Shown here: in pieces, positions 42,617 to 51,474 of the stretch | Numbering within the stretch: the stretch's first letter is position 1 | How the letters are laid out: each line of letters begins with the position of its first letter | Origin: Tardiphaga sp. | GTDB taxonomy: Bacteria; Pseudomonadota; Alphaproteobacteria; Rhizobiales; Xanthobacteraceae | Assembly: GCF_028290495.1 (NCBI RefSeq) | Contig: NZ_JAQGJT010000018.1 | Span: 1 to 56,414, forward strand | Direction: 5' to 3' | Length of the DNA stretch: 56,414 nt | Notes under the pieces: model-generated | What the model was told of the DNA's origin: nothing | The model's database searches: none | What the model saw: the letters and a program-made list of their open reading frames with translations, nothing else | Translations under genes and position numbers: made by a program

Positions 42617-42919
42617 TCTCGCACCTCTTGGCTGAACCTGCCCCGGCATGGAACAGCTTCGGTCGTCCGTTACTCAGGTTCTGCTGAAGCGCCTGCGCTG
42701 TCAGTCTGCACGCCACGATTCTACGCAGACGATACATACGCCCAATGCAAGCGGCCAGCGCTGCACGAGGTGCCTCACAACAAACTGACTTCAATAGTTC
42801 ACATTTGCAACGAATTACGCCGTTTTGACGGGCGCTTTTGGTGAGTGTGTCACCGCGCCGCCACGGTTCAGGTTCCGTTGCGGCGCATCTATGAGGTCGA
42901 TCGCGTGACGGCCGCGCGT
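42617..42919. other. Gap upstream of the L,D-transpeptidase gene
   Basis: 303 bases between two leftward genes. No ORF of credible quality. The right part borders the NtrC-type gene stop at 42920; the left part should hold the transpeptidase promoter, and I see one candidate (listed). Nothing else recognisable. Confidence 0.5.
42718..42745 (-). promoter_or_regulatory. Candidate sigma-70 promoter for the L,D-transpeptidase gene
   Basis: On the minus strand TTGGGC (42740-42745) and TAGAAT (42718-42723) are 16 bases apart, about 100 bases before the ATG at 42616. This matches a -35/-10 pair loosely; a computed score was not possible. Confidence 0.3.
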
Positions 42920-44425
42920 TCAGCCAGTTTGTTCGGATTCCAAACCGGGCTGTTCTTTTTCGGCGGCTTCGTCGAGCTTGCGATAGAGCGTCGAACGGCC
43001 GATCTTCAGGCGACGCGCCACTTCCGACATCTGGCCGCGATAGTGCGCGATAGCAAAGCGGATGATCTCGGATTCCATCTCTTCCAGCGGCCTAACGTCG
43101 CCGGCAAGCGTCAGCATGCTCAGGCTGCCGGCGATGGACAGCGGAAATGGCGGCGTGTCGTTGCCGGGCGCAATCGCCGGCGCTGTCGCATGGAATGCCG
43201 GCTCCATCAGCAGCGCCTCGCCGGACTGCTCCGCGATCGATGGCGCATGCGCTGCGGCATGCGGGAAGTCGTCGAGACCGAGCAGGTCGCCTTCGCTCAT
43301 CACGACAGCGCGGTAGATCACGTTTTCGAGCTGGCGGATGTTGCCAGGCCAGTCGAGTTGCGCCAGCCGCGCCATCGCCTCGCCGGCAATGCCGGTGATC
43401 TGGCGGTTCTCCTCGGCGCAGAAGCGGGCGAGAAAATGCCGCAGCAGATGCGGGATGTCCTCGCGCCGCGCGCGCAGCGGCGGGATCGTCACCGGCAGAA
43501 CGTGCAGGCGATAGAACAGGTCCTCGCGGAAATGGCCGCCTTTGACGCGATCGAGCAGCTTGCGGTTGGTCGCCGAGATGATGCGGACGTCGACCTTGAC
43601 CGGTTTGCGGCCGCCGACCGCCTCGACCGAGCCTTCCTGCAGCGCGCGCAGCAGCTTGACCTGCGCCGCCAGCGGCAACTCGCTGACCTCGTCGAGAAAC
43701 AATGTGCCACCGGAGGCTTCGACGAACTTGCCGAGATGACGTTCGGTGGCGCCGGTGAACGAGCCCTTCTCGTGACCGAACAGGATCGATTCCACCAGAT
43801 TGTCTGGGATGGCGCCGCAATTGACGGCCACGAAGGGTTTGGTGCTGCGCTCGCCGGAGCCGTGGATGGCTCGCGCGAACAGTTCCTTGCCGACGCCGGA
43901 TTCACCCTCGATCAGCACGGGGATGGTGGAGCTCGCAGCCTTGCGCGCGGTGCGCAGCACGGCATCCATCGCTGCAGAGCGGGTGATGATGTCGCGAAAC
44001 GTCAGTTTGCCTTCGCGGCTGTGCTTGATGCGCTGCAGCTCGCCCTTCAGCGCGCTGGCGTTAAGCGCATTGCGCAGGCTGACCTGCAGGCGCTCGACGC
44101 CGACCGGCTTGACCACGAAATCATGCGCGCCTGCGCGCATCGCCGAGACCACATTGTCGATACCGCCATGGGCGGTCTGCACGATGACGGGAACGTTGAG
44201 GCCGGCGTCGCGGATCTTGGTCAGCACGCCCATGCCGTCGAGCCCGGGCATCACCAGATCGAGCACCACGGCGTCGATCGCCGGCGCCTCGGAGTCGGTC
44301 AATCGTGCGATGGCGGCATCGCCCGAATCGACCACGACGACCTCGTAGCCGCAGCGCTGCACCATGTTCTCGACGAGACGGCGTTGCACAGCATCGTCAT
44401 CCGCGACGAGGATTCGTTCGGCCAT
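42920..44425 (-). CDS. Sigma-54-dependent response regulator, NtrC family (orphan)
   Basis: A 501-residue protein with a receiver domain (residues 1-120; acidic pocket Asp10/Asp11, phospho-Asp56 in DLVMPG, Thr84, Lys106 in VVKPV), a central AAA+ domain (Walker A GESGVGK at 174-180, GSFTGA at 221-226, Walker B LFLDE at 242-246), and a C-terminal Fis-type helix-turn-helix (SEVARRLKIGRSTLYRKLDE). The loop reads GSFTGA instead of GAFTGA, still within what such activators tolerate. It should activate sigma-54 promoters on phosphorylation. No histidine kinase gene is adjacent, so the partner is elsewhere. Confidence 0.95.
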   Translation of the reverse strand: MAERILVADDDAVQRRLVENMVQRCGYEVVVVDSGDAAIARLTDSEAPAIDAVVLDLVMPGLDGMGVLTKIRDAGLNVPVIVQTAHGGIDNVVSAMRAGAHDFVVKPVGVERLQVSLRNALNASALKGELQRIKHSREGKLTFRDIITRSAAMDAVLRTARKAASSTIPVLIEGESGVGKELFARAIHGSGERSTKPFVAVNCGAIPDNLVESILFGHEKGSFTGATERHLGKFVEASGGTLFLDEVSELPLAAQVKLLRALQEGSVEAVGGRKPVKVDVRIISATNRKLLDRVKGGHFREDLFYRLHVLPVTIPPLRARREDIPHLLRHFLARFCAEENRQITGIAGEAMARLAQLDWPGNIRQLENVIYRAVVMSEGDLLGLDDFPHAAAHAPSIAEQSGEALLMEPAFHATAPAIAPGNDTPPFPLSIAGSLSMLTLAGDVRPLEEMESEIIRFAIAHYRGQMSEVARRLKIGRSTLYRKLDEAAEKEQPGLESEQTG

Positions 44426-44488
44426 TGAGTAACTCCAGAGCGGGATGTCCCGATTTGGGCCACAATGGCTACGAAAACATTAATGCTT

Positions 44489-45142
44489 TCATAAGATCGA
44501 AGCGAGGCTCGCCTGCGCGTGCGGCAACACCTCCAGCGTGCCGCGATAGATCATGTCGCCGGCCACATAAAGGATGATGGCGAGGCCGACATAAGCGATC
44601 CAGCGGTGCTTCTGCAGCAGCTTCGCCATGAAGCTGGCGGCCAGACCCATCAAGGCGATCGACAGCACCAGGCCGAAGATCAGGATGCTGGGATGGTCGC
44701 GCGCGGCGCCCGCGACCGCCAGAACGTTGTCGAGCGACATCGAGACGTCGGCAAGCGTGATCTGCCAGATCGCCTGGCCGAGCGTCTTGCGCGGACCGGA
44801 TGGCGTGCCATCGGCATTGAGCTGGTTTTCCAGATCGTCGAGGTCGTGCTGGTGACCGGCGCGCAGTTCGCGCCACATCTTCCAGCAGACCCACAGCAGC
44901 AGCACGCCGCCGGCCAGCAGCAGGCCGATGATCTGCAGCAGTTGCACCGTGACGCTGGCGAAGCCGATACGAAGGAGGGTTGCGGCGATGATGCCGATCA
45001 GGATCGCCTTGCCGCGCTGTTCTTTCGGCAGTCCGGCGGCGGCGAGGCCGATCACGATGGCGTTGTCGCCAGCGAGCACCAGGTCGATCATCACGACCTG
45101 AAAAAGTGCAGACATGGCTTCCGGGGTAAATATCTCAGTCAT
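44489..45142 (-). CDS. TerC/YjbE family membrane protein
   Basis: A 217-residue protein with about seven helices. It has the TerC features DLVLAGDNAIVIGLAAAGLP and LADVSMSLDNVLAVAGAARD, both with the conserved Asp-Asn motifs that are thought to coordinate metal. Members export Mn2+ or give tellurite resistance. GGAG about seven bases before the ATG at 45142 supports the start. No riboswitch-like element was recognisable upstream, though a yybP-type switch is common for this family and cannot be excluded. Confidence 0.9.
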   Translation of the reverse strand: MTEIFTPEAMSALFQVVMIDLVLAGDNAIVIGLAAAGLPKEQRGKAILIGIIAATLLRIGFASVTVQLLQIIGLLLAGGVLLLWVCWKMWRELRAGHQHDLDDLENQLNADGTPSGPRKTLGQAIWQITLADVSMSLDNVLAVAGAARDHPSILIFGLVLSIALMGLAASFMAKLLQKHRWIAYVGLAIILYVAGDMIYRGTLEVLPHAQASLASIL

Positions 45143-45257
45143 AGGGCCGCTCCGTTGAACGTCCAGTCCGACATCACAGTTCACATGAACTGCCAGAGGG
45201 GCCCGGGTCTGGACGTGATGGCCGCAAGCGCAGATTGCGCCTGTGGGGATGAGTTAT

Positions 45258-45596
45258 CTAGTCGGGTTGCTCCGAAAAGGTCACGAGCCGGACTATCTGG
45301 TCAGGCTCTATCAGAAGAGTAATGGCAACGCCAATAAAGGTCAGCATTCCTGCTACATCAAACCATGTAGCACGAAAGCCTTCATGTCGGCACCGCATTG
45401 CAATACCTGCGGTCACAGCTGCGATCACAAACATGAGTGTTGCGACGGCTGGCGCCAGGGCTTCCAACGACAGCATCCCTCGCAGCGCCAGCGCCAGTGC
45501 GAGGGCGACCAGCAGAATCGCAGCGAACAATTCCTTTGCCCGGCCTGTGGGGGCAGGCGGCTCGTGGGCGATGGGGCTGCGGTCCGTGAAGGCCAT
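45258..45596 (-). CDS. Small membrane protein, hypothetical
   Basis: A 112-residue protein with three hydrophobic segments (about residues 22-39, 47-66, 79-98). It has no recognised family; the composition is a typical three-helix membrane protein. The ATG at 45596 is preferred to an in-frame TTG at 45620. It is divergent from the XRE-type regulator gene, 98 bases apart. Confidence 0.7.
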   Translation of the reverse strand: MAFTDRSPIAHEPPAPTGRAKELFAAILLVALALALALRGMLSLEALAPAVATLMFVIAAVTAGIAMRCRHEGFRATWFDVAGMLTFIGVAITLLIEPDQIVRLVTFSEQPD

Positions 45597-45681
45597 GCTG
45601 CATCTCGTCGCGTCCGGCAACGTTCACGCAGCGCGCCAATTGTGCTACGAAAAGTCGTCGAATTGATTAATTCATACTGGA

Positions 45682-45703
45682 TAGTTTCGTAATCATGAAA
45701 CTA
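45682..45703. promoter_or_regulatory. Candidate operator over the start codon of the XRE regulator gene
   Basis: TAGTTTC (45682-45688) and GAAACTA (45697-45703) form a perfect 7-bp inverted repeat with an 8-base spacer that includes the ATG at 45695. A second short dyad, GAATT/AATTC (45660-45673), lies just upstream. The arrangement fits autorepression by the encoded protein. Confidence 0.5.
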
Positions 45704-46042
45704 AGAAAAAATCAAGTGGGTTTCGTCGAGACGGCGCCGGGCAAGCCGGTTCCCGAGGCGCGGCTCTTGCGCAAACAGGCGGGCGACTGGCTGAAGCAGA
45801 AGCGGGCCGAAGCCGGCCTGTCGCAGGTCGATCTCGCCGCGCGTCTGGGCCTGAAATACTACACCTTCATTTCCCAGGTGGAGAACGGCTTCAGCCGGGT
45901 GCCGACCGAAACGATGCAGGCCTGGGCGACCCATCTCGGGCTCGATCCCGCAATTTTTGCAAAGTATTTGCTGGTCTATTACGAGCCGGAATTGCACCGG
46001 CTCCTGTTTGGGACATCGGACAATGACCGTCATTGCCTTTGA
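45695..46042 (+). CDS. Helix-turn-helix (XRE-type) transcriptional regulator
   Basis: A 115-residue protein with a Cro/C1-type helix-turn-helix at about residues 31-88 (AGLSQVDLAARLGLKYYTFI, then SQVENGFSRVP), a basic N-terminal arm and a short hydrophobic C-terminal part. It may be a dimeric repressor. Its stop lies 20 bases inside the next gene, which is read in another frame. A dyad overlaps its own start. No toxin-like partner is obvious; the partner is the hypothetical gene that overlaps it. Confidence 0.85.
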   Translation: MKLRKNQVGFVETAPGKPVPEARLLRKQAGDWLKQKRAEAGLSQVDLAARLGLKYYTFISQVENGFSRVPTETMQAWATHLGLDPAIFAKYLLVYYEPELHRLLFGTSDNDRHCL

Positions 46043-46457
46043 GCGCAGGTCCATCGCCGGCATGTGGAGCGAGGCTGAGCTGAACGTCATCGCGGATGCG
46101 GTCGGGGGCCTGCGCCCGGGCGAATGGGAAGCCGGACGCACCGAAGCCGGCGACGCGCAGCTCTATCTTCTGGGGCCGCGTCCCGACCAGGCCTGCGAAC
46201 TTTGCGTGTCGCGGCTGGACAGGCGCTACATCCTGGAGGACGGGGCGGGCCGGCTATTGTTCGAGCATCACAGCCTGCCGCTGGTGGCAATGCATGCGCG
46301 ATCCGCCTTGCGCATCACGCGGTGGTCACTTGTCGCGCGCATCGTTGTGGTGTGGTGTACGATTCGCGATGTGATCCATGACCGGATCGAGCCCGTGCTC
46401 GGCGAAAGCGAAGAATTGCTGGTCCATCTGGCGCCGCAGTTCGCCGCCTTCGTGTGA
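46023..46457 (+). CDS. Hypothetical protein overlapping the XRE gene
   Basis: A 144-residue protein starting MTVIAFERRSIAGMWSEAEL; I do not recognise a domain. It begins 20 bases before the end of the XRE gene, so the two are likely translated in a coupled way. It has an acidic/hydrophobic body with three Cys and two His near the middle (ACELCVSR, EHHSLPL), which might be a metal site, but that is speculation. The start at 46023 is the first in-frame ATG. It is followed by the M3 peptidase gene after 25 bases. Confidence 0.7.
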   Translation: MTVIAFERRSIAGMWSEAELNVIADAVGGLRPGEWEAGRTEAGDAQLYLLGPRPDQACELCVSRLDRRYILEDGAGRLLFEHHSLPLVAMHARSALRITRWSLVARIVVVWCTIRDVIHDRIEPVLGESEELLVHLAPQFAAFV

Positions 46458-46482
46458 AGGTTGCGCCAAACTGAAAGTGCTC

Positions 46483-48369
46483 ATGACCAAAACTGCGACC
46501 GCCCGGACGACGAAAACGGCCCGCAAGCCCGTTGCGACCAAGGCCTCCAGCAAGACGGCGAAGACATCCTCGAAGGCGGCTGCCAGGTCGAAGCCGGCGA
46601 AGCTTCCGGAGTGGAATCTGGCGGATCTGTATTCGGCAATCGACGCCCCTGAAATCGCTCGGGATCTCGACAAGATCGATGCCGACTGCGCGTCGTTTGA
46701 GGCCGACTACAAGGGCAGGCTGGCGACGGAGACCGCCAAGGCCGGCGGCGGCGCCTGGCTCGCCGGCGCGGTGAAGCGCTTTGAGGCGATCGACGATCTC
46801 GCCGGGCGGCTCGCTTCTTTTGCCGGGCTGATCCATGCCGGCGACAGCGTCGATCCCGCGATCTCGAAATTCTACGGCGATGTCTCCGAGCGCCTCACTG
46901 CGGCGTCGGTCCATTTGCTGTTCTTCGGCCTAGAACTAAACCGCGTCGATGATGCCGCCATAGAGCAGGCGATGCAGACGCCGGAACTCGGCCATTACCG
47001 TCCGTGGATCGAGGATAGCCGCAAGGACAAGCCGTACCAGCTCGAGGACCGCGTCGAGCAGCTGTTTCATGAAAAATCCCAGACCGGCTACGGCGCTTTC
47101 AACCGGCTGTTCGACCAGACCATTTCCGGCCTGCGTTTCAAGCTCGGTGGCAAGGAACTGGCGATCGAGCCGACGCTGACCATGCTGCAGGACCGTCTGC
47201 CTGCGAAGCGCAAGGCCGCCGGCCAGGCGCTGGCAAAGACCTTCAAGGCCAATGAGCGCACCTTCGCGCTGATCACCAACACGCTGGCCAAGGACAAGGA
47301 AATCTCCGACCGCTGGCGCGGCTTCGAGGATGTCGCGGATTCCCGCCATCTCTCCAACCGCGTCGAGCGCGAAGTCGTCGATGCGCTGGTGGGCTCCGTG
47401 CGCGCGGCCTATCCGCAACTGTCGCATCGCTATTATCAGCTGAAGGCGCGATGGTTCGGCAAGAAGAAGCTGGCGCATTGGGACCGCAATGCACCGCTGC
47501 CCTTCGCCGCCACCGGCAGCATCCCGTGGGCGGAGGCCCAGGAGATGGTGCTGACCGCTTACACGGCTTTCTCCCCGGAAATGTCCGCGATCGCCAAACG
47601 CTTCTTCACGGATAGCTGGATCGACGCCGCGCTGCGGCCCGGCAAGGCGCCGGGCGCGTTCTCGCATCCGACCACGCCCTCGGCGCATCCCTATGTGCTG
47701 ATGAACTACCAGGGCAAGCCGCGTGACGTGATGACGCTGGCCCACGAACTCGGCCACGGTGTGCATCAGGTGCTGGCGGCGAAGAACGGCGCGCTGATGG
47801 CGCCGACGCCGTTGACGCTGGCCGAGACCGCCAGCGTGTTCGGCGAGATGCTGACCTTCAAGCGGCTGCTGTCGCAGACGAAAAATGCAAAGCAGCGCCA
47901 GGCGCTGCTGGCCGGCAAGGTTGAGGACATGATCAACACCGTGGTGCGGCAGGTCGCGTTCTATTCCTTCGAGAGGGCCATCCACACCGAGCGCCGCAAT
48001 GGCGAACTCACCGCGCAGAGGATAGGCGAGATCTGGCTCAGCGTGCAGCAGGAGAGCCTGGGGCCGGCGATCGAGATCAAGCCGGGCTATGAGAATTTCT
48101 GGATGTATATCCCGCACTTCATCCATTCGCCGTTCTACGTCTACGCCTACGCGTTCGGCGACTGCCTGGTTAACTCGCTCTATGCGGTCTACGAGAACGC
48201 CCAGGAGGGCTTTGCCGAGCGCTACCTCGCGATGCTCGCGGCCGGCGGCACCAAGCATTATTCCGAACTTCTGATGCCGTTTGGCCTCGACGCCAAGGAC
48301 CCGAAATTCTGGGACGGCGGCCTGTCGGTGATCTCCGGGATGATCGACGAACTGGAGGCGATGGGCTGA
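46483..48369 (+). CDS. pepF: M3 family oligoendopeptidase (PepF type)
   Basis: A 628-residue zinc metallopeptidase. The zinc motif HELGHGVHQ starts at residue 421, with the third ligand, a Glu, about 27 residues later in LAETASVFGEM. Members cut short peptides of 6-20 residues in the cytoplasm. The N-terminal 45 residues are Lys/Ala/Thr/Ser-rich and probably disordered, unusual for the family and typical of Bradyrhizobium homologues. The ATG at 46483 is 25 bases after the upstream stop; a GTG at 46477 is an alternative. Confidence 0.92.
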   Translation: MTKTATARTTKTARKPVATKASSKTAKTSSKAAARSKPAKLPEWNLADLYSAIDAPEIARDLDKIDADCASFEADYKGRLATETAKAGGGAWLAGAVKRFEAIDDLAGRLASFAGLIHAGDSVDPAISKFYGDVSERLTAASVHLLFFGLELNRVDDAAIEQAMQTPELGHYRPWIEDSRKDKPYQLEDRVEQLFHEKSQTGYGAFNRLFDQTISGLRFKLGGKELAIEPTLTMLQDRLPAKRKAAGQALAKTFKANERTFALITNTLAKDKEISDRWRGFEDVADSRHLSNRVEREVVDALVGSVRAAYPQLSHRYYQLKARWFGKKKLAHWDRNAPLPFAATGSIPWAEAQEMVLTAYTAFSPEMSAIAKRFFTDSWIDAALRPGKAPGAFSHPTTPSAHPYVLMNYQGKPRDVMTLAHELGHGVHQVLAAKNGALMAPTPLTLAETASVFGEMLTFKRLLSQTKNAKQRQALLAGKVEDMINTVVRQVAFYSFERAIHTERRNGELTAQRIGEIWLSVQQESLGPAIEIKPGYENFWMYIPHFIHSPFYVYAYAFGDCLVNSLYAVYENAQEGFAERYLAMLAAGGTKHYSELLMPFGLDAKDPKFWDGGLSVISGMIDELEAMG

Positions 48370-48440
48370 AATGATCCTGCATTTCGGCTTGAAGTCAACC
48401 GAGGGTTGCGTATCCTGCGCGAAAGCGCGTGGAGGCCGCC

Positions 48441-51128
48441 ATGGTGAACACGGCGAACGGTGCACAGGCGAAGTCGTTAGATACCGACGATAACTCCCGA
48501 TGGGCCGACAAGCACGCCGCCGTGCTCGCGATCGAACTGGCGGCGATCGCGCGTCGCCGCGCAGGGTCCGGCGTCGAAACGCCGCCTCCGATCGGGCATC
48601 CAGGTCCCGGTCAGACGCTGGACGTGACGGGGCTTGCGCTGTCGGGTGGAGGCGTGCGCTCCGCGGCGATCGGCCTTGGCGTATTGCAAGCCCTGAATGA
48701 CGGCGATCTCCTCAAGCGGATCGACTACCTCTCGACCGTGTCGGGCGGCGGCTACATCGGTTGCTCGTTGACGGCCGCCATGGCGGGCAGCGGAGTCTTT
48801 CCGTTCGGCAATGCCGCAGCGACACCGCACGCAGGTGTCGGGGCCGTTGCGCCGCAAGCCAACGATATTTCCGACACGCCGGCCGTCGGCCACATCCGTA
48901 ACTACTCGAATTATTTGATCCCGAATGGGTTTCGTGACGGGCTGAGCGCCGCGGCGATCATCGTCCGCGGGCTGGTCGCGAATTTCGCGCTGGTGCTGCC
49001 GGTGTTGCTGGTGCTCGCCAGTTTCACCATCTTCTGCAATCCATTCCGTAGCCGCCTCGCTGCCGCCGACCTGGTCGGTCTGGATCTCAGCTCCCATCTG
49101 AAATCCAATTTCGGCATGACCCTCGTTGCCGCAGCGCTGCTGCTGCTTTTGTATTATTTCTGGGGGACCGGCCGATATCTGGAGAAGATCCGGCGGTTGC
49201 GCATACTGGATGCGATCGGCTCGTTCCTGATTGTTGGATTCGTTGCCATCGCCTTCGCGGAATTCCAGCCCTTCGTCATTGAGGGCATGTTCCAGATTGC
49301 CAACAGCGATGCCGGCGATTCACAGGGCCTGATCCTTGGCCTGTTCACGAGCTGGGTGAAGACATTGGCGGCGGTCGCCGCGCCGGTTGCCGCTGTCGTG
49401 ACGTTCTTTCAGCGCCAACTTGGCGGCTTGCTCAAGAGCGTCACTGCCGGCTCCAGCGCCACGACAATGGCGGCGGCCTATCTGACCAGGGCTGCGGTTT
49501 GGGTCGGCGGGCTGGCACTGCCGCTGCTGTTATGGATCGCTTACCTCTATCTGTGCTTCTGGGGCATCGCCAACGACTGCTTTTATCCGCCGAAAGTCGA
49601 TCGAATCGCGCCGCCGGCAGCGGTGGCGGCCAATGTCACGGTGACCGCGCCCGGCCTCGCCTATAGCGGCGCGCTGAAGGATACGGCGAAAGCCGCACGG
49701 GCCGCTGTTTTGCAGCCGGTCTGCGATCAACAGCAGAAAATTCCGGAAGGATGGACGCAGCGCAAGACCTACGATCATGTTCCCAACTGGCTGATGCAGT
49801 CACCGCCGGACGCAGCCAAGGCGACGCCCGGCTCGCCGCGCGACCTGCAACTGCTGTACTGGGCGATCGTCATCGCACTGGCGCTGGGGTCGCAATTCCT
49901 GCTGCCGAACAGCAATTCGCTTCACCAGCTTTATCGCGACCGGCTTGGCAAAGCCTTCCTGTTCGATCCGGATCCCAAAAAGCGGATGGGGGTGAAGCCT
50001 GCCTTCAACGAGGCCAGCCGCGACCAGGGCCGCGATTTCGCCGAACTGGATATGATGAAGCTCAGCAAGCTTTCCGACGTCCATGCGCCCTATCACCTGA
50101 TCAACGCCGCGCTGAACATTCAGGGATCCGACTACGCCAACCGCCGTGGCCGCAATGCGGATTTCTTCTCTTTCTCGCGCGACTGGATCGGCAGTGAAGC
50201 GACCGGTTACGCGCCGACGGCCGCGATGGAGCACAAGGCGCCGGAACTCGACCTAGCTACCGCGATGGCGATCTCCGGCGCGGCGGCTTCCTCGAATATG
50301 GGCGCGAACACGATCCGCCCGCTGACGCCGACCCTGGCGCTTCTCAATATCCGCCTTGGTTACTGGCTGACCAACCCCAAACCGCTCGCGGAGAGGCTCG
50401 CGGCGCCGCGCAGGCGCCGTTTCGTGTTGCGCAATTCCAGCCTGTATCTTTGGCAGGAACTGTCCGGGCGGCTCTATGAGAACAGCGACGCCGTCTATCT
50501 CACCGATGGCGGTCATATCGAAAATCTCGGCATTTACGAATTGCTGCGGCGGCGCTGCCGGCTGATCATCGCGGTGGATGCCGAAGCCGATTCCGCGATG
50601 CATTTTCCATCGCTGGTGACGCTGCAGCGCTACGCTCGCATCGATCTCGGCGTCCGTCTCAATCTGCCTTGGGAGCCGATCCAGGCGCAGACGCAGGCCT
50701 GGATGAAGAGCAATGAAGGCAAGCCGCCGACGCCGGCGCCGGTTGGCTCGGGCGGCCCCCATGTGGCGATCGGCATCATCGATTACGGCGGCGGCCAGAC
50801 CGGCTATCTCGTCTATATCAAGTCCTCGCTGACCGGCGACGAGAACGATTACGTTCGCGACTACGCACGGCGCTATGCATCCTTCCCGCACGAGACCACG
50901 GGGGATCAGTTCTTCAGCGAGGAGCAATTTGAAGTCTATCGTGCGCTCGGCTTTCACATGACCCACGGCTTTTTGTCGGGGAACGATGACGTCGTCGTAG
51001 CGGTCAGTGGGAGGAAACATGTCTCCGTCAAGTTTGCGGATGACAGCGTGGCGACGGTCCGCGCGGTGCGCGAAATACTGGGCCTGCCCGTAAAGCCGCT
51101 CGCTCCGGTGCCGGGGACGGGGGTGTAA
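48441..51128 (+). CDS. Patatin-like phospholipase with membrane segments between the catalytic residues
   Basis: An 895-residue protein. The oxyanion-hole motif GGGVRS lies at residues 69-74, the nucleophile Ser101 in STVSGGGYIG, and Asp689 in LTDGGHIENLGIYE, so the patatin Ser-Asp dyad is split by about 590 residues. Between them are about six hydrophobic segments (for example LVANFALVLPVLLVLASF, TLVAAALLLLLYYFWG, AAYLTRAAVWVGGLALPLLL). I recognise it as a large bacterial patatin-like family; a single-chain membrane lipase is inferred. GGAGG five bases before the ATG at 48441 fixes the start. It lies between pepF and the aa3 subunit IV gene. Confidence 0.8.
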   Translation: MVNTANGAQAKSLDTDDNSRWADKHAAVLAIELAAIARRRAGSGVETPPPIGHPGPGQTLDVTGLALSGGGVRSAAIGLGVLQALNDGDLLKRIDYLSTVSGGGYIGCSLTAAMAGSGVFPFGNAAATPHAGVGAVAPQANDISDTPAVGHIRNYSNYLIPNGFRDGLSAAAIIVRGLVANFALVLPVLLVLASFTIFCNPFRSRLAAADLVGLDLSSHLKSNFGMTLVAAALLLLLYYFWGTGRYLEKIRRLRILDAIGSFLIVGFVAIAFAEFQPFVIEGMFQIANSDAGDSQGLILGLFTSWVKTLAAVAAPVAAVVTFFQRQLGGLLKSVTAGSSATTMAAAYLTRAAVWVGGLALPLLLWIAYLYLCFWGIANDCFYPPKVDRIAPPAAVAANVTVTAPGLAYSGALKDTAKAARAAVLQPVCDQQQKIPEGWTQRKTYDHVPNWLMQSPPDAAKATPGSPRDLQLLYWAIVIALALGSQFLLPNSNSLHQLYRDRLGKAFLFDPDPKKRMGVKPAFNEASRDQGRDFAELDMMKLSKLSDVHAPYHLINAALNIQGSDYANRRGRNADFFSFSRDWIGSEATGYAPTAAMEHKAPELDLATAMAISGAAASSNMGANTIRPLTPTLALLNIRLGYWLTNPKPLAERLAAPRRRRFVLRNSSLYLWQELSGRLYENSDAVYLTDGGHIENLGIYELLRRRCRLIIAVDAEADSAMHFPSLVTLQRYARIDLGVRLNLPWEPIQAQTQAWMKSNEGKPPTPAPVGSGGPHVAIGIIDYGGGQTGYLVYIKSSLTGDENDYVRDYARRYASFPHETTGDQFFSEEQFEVYRALGFHMTHGFLSGNDDVVVAVSGRKHVSVKFADDSVATVRAVREILGLPVKPLAPVPGTGV

Positions 51129-51246
51129 ACCGGCCGGCTTGGTGCGCTGCGGCATGGGAAGCGGTGCGGATTTCCCTACGCCGTTGCTCTCCCGCACCGA
51201 TTGCGCTAATTCCAAGGCAACAAAAGCATACCGGCTGGAGACGTTG

Positions 51247-51399
51247 ATGTCAGATCATAGCGAAATTGCCTACACCACTGCCGACGGCAACGACTATCCC
51301 GCCCATGAGCAGACCTATGAGGGGTTCATCGCCCTGGTGAAGTACGGCACCATCGGCGTCGTCGCCATTGTTGCCTTGATGGCCATTTTCCTGACCTGA
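51247..51399 (+). CDS. aa3-type cytochrome c oxidase subunit IV
   Basis: A 50-residue one-helix membrane protein: short cytoplasmic N terminus (AYTTADGNDYPAHEQTYEGF) and a C-terminal hydrophobic helix (about residues 30-50). The pattern matches the bacterial COX4_pro_2 family of aa3 oxidases. The helix packs against subunit I. It is upstream of pntAA with 75 bases between, a placement that recurs in this bacterial group. The ATG at 51247 follows a GGAGACG sequence. Confidence 0.88.
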   Translation: MSDHSEIAYTTADGNDYPAHEQTYEGFIALVKYGTIGVVAIVALMAIFLT

Positions 51400-51474
51400 T
51401 CCATCCGGTAGCGCCGCCTGGCGGCGCCGTCGCCTGATTTGCTCACGCGTGCGCCCTGCGCCGCCGGAGGCCCT

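Noticed and set aside
42845..44428. 527-residue plus-strand frame opposite the NtrC-type gene
   Set aside because: Shadow of the sense frame; Arg- and Gln-rich with no domain.
46936..48465. 509-residue minus-strand frame opposite pepF
   Set aside because: No recognisable motif; composition typical of antisense frames; the sense frame has HELGH.
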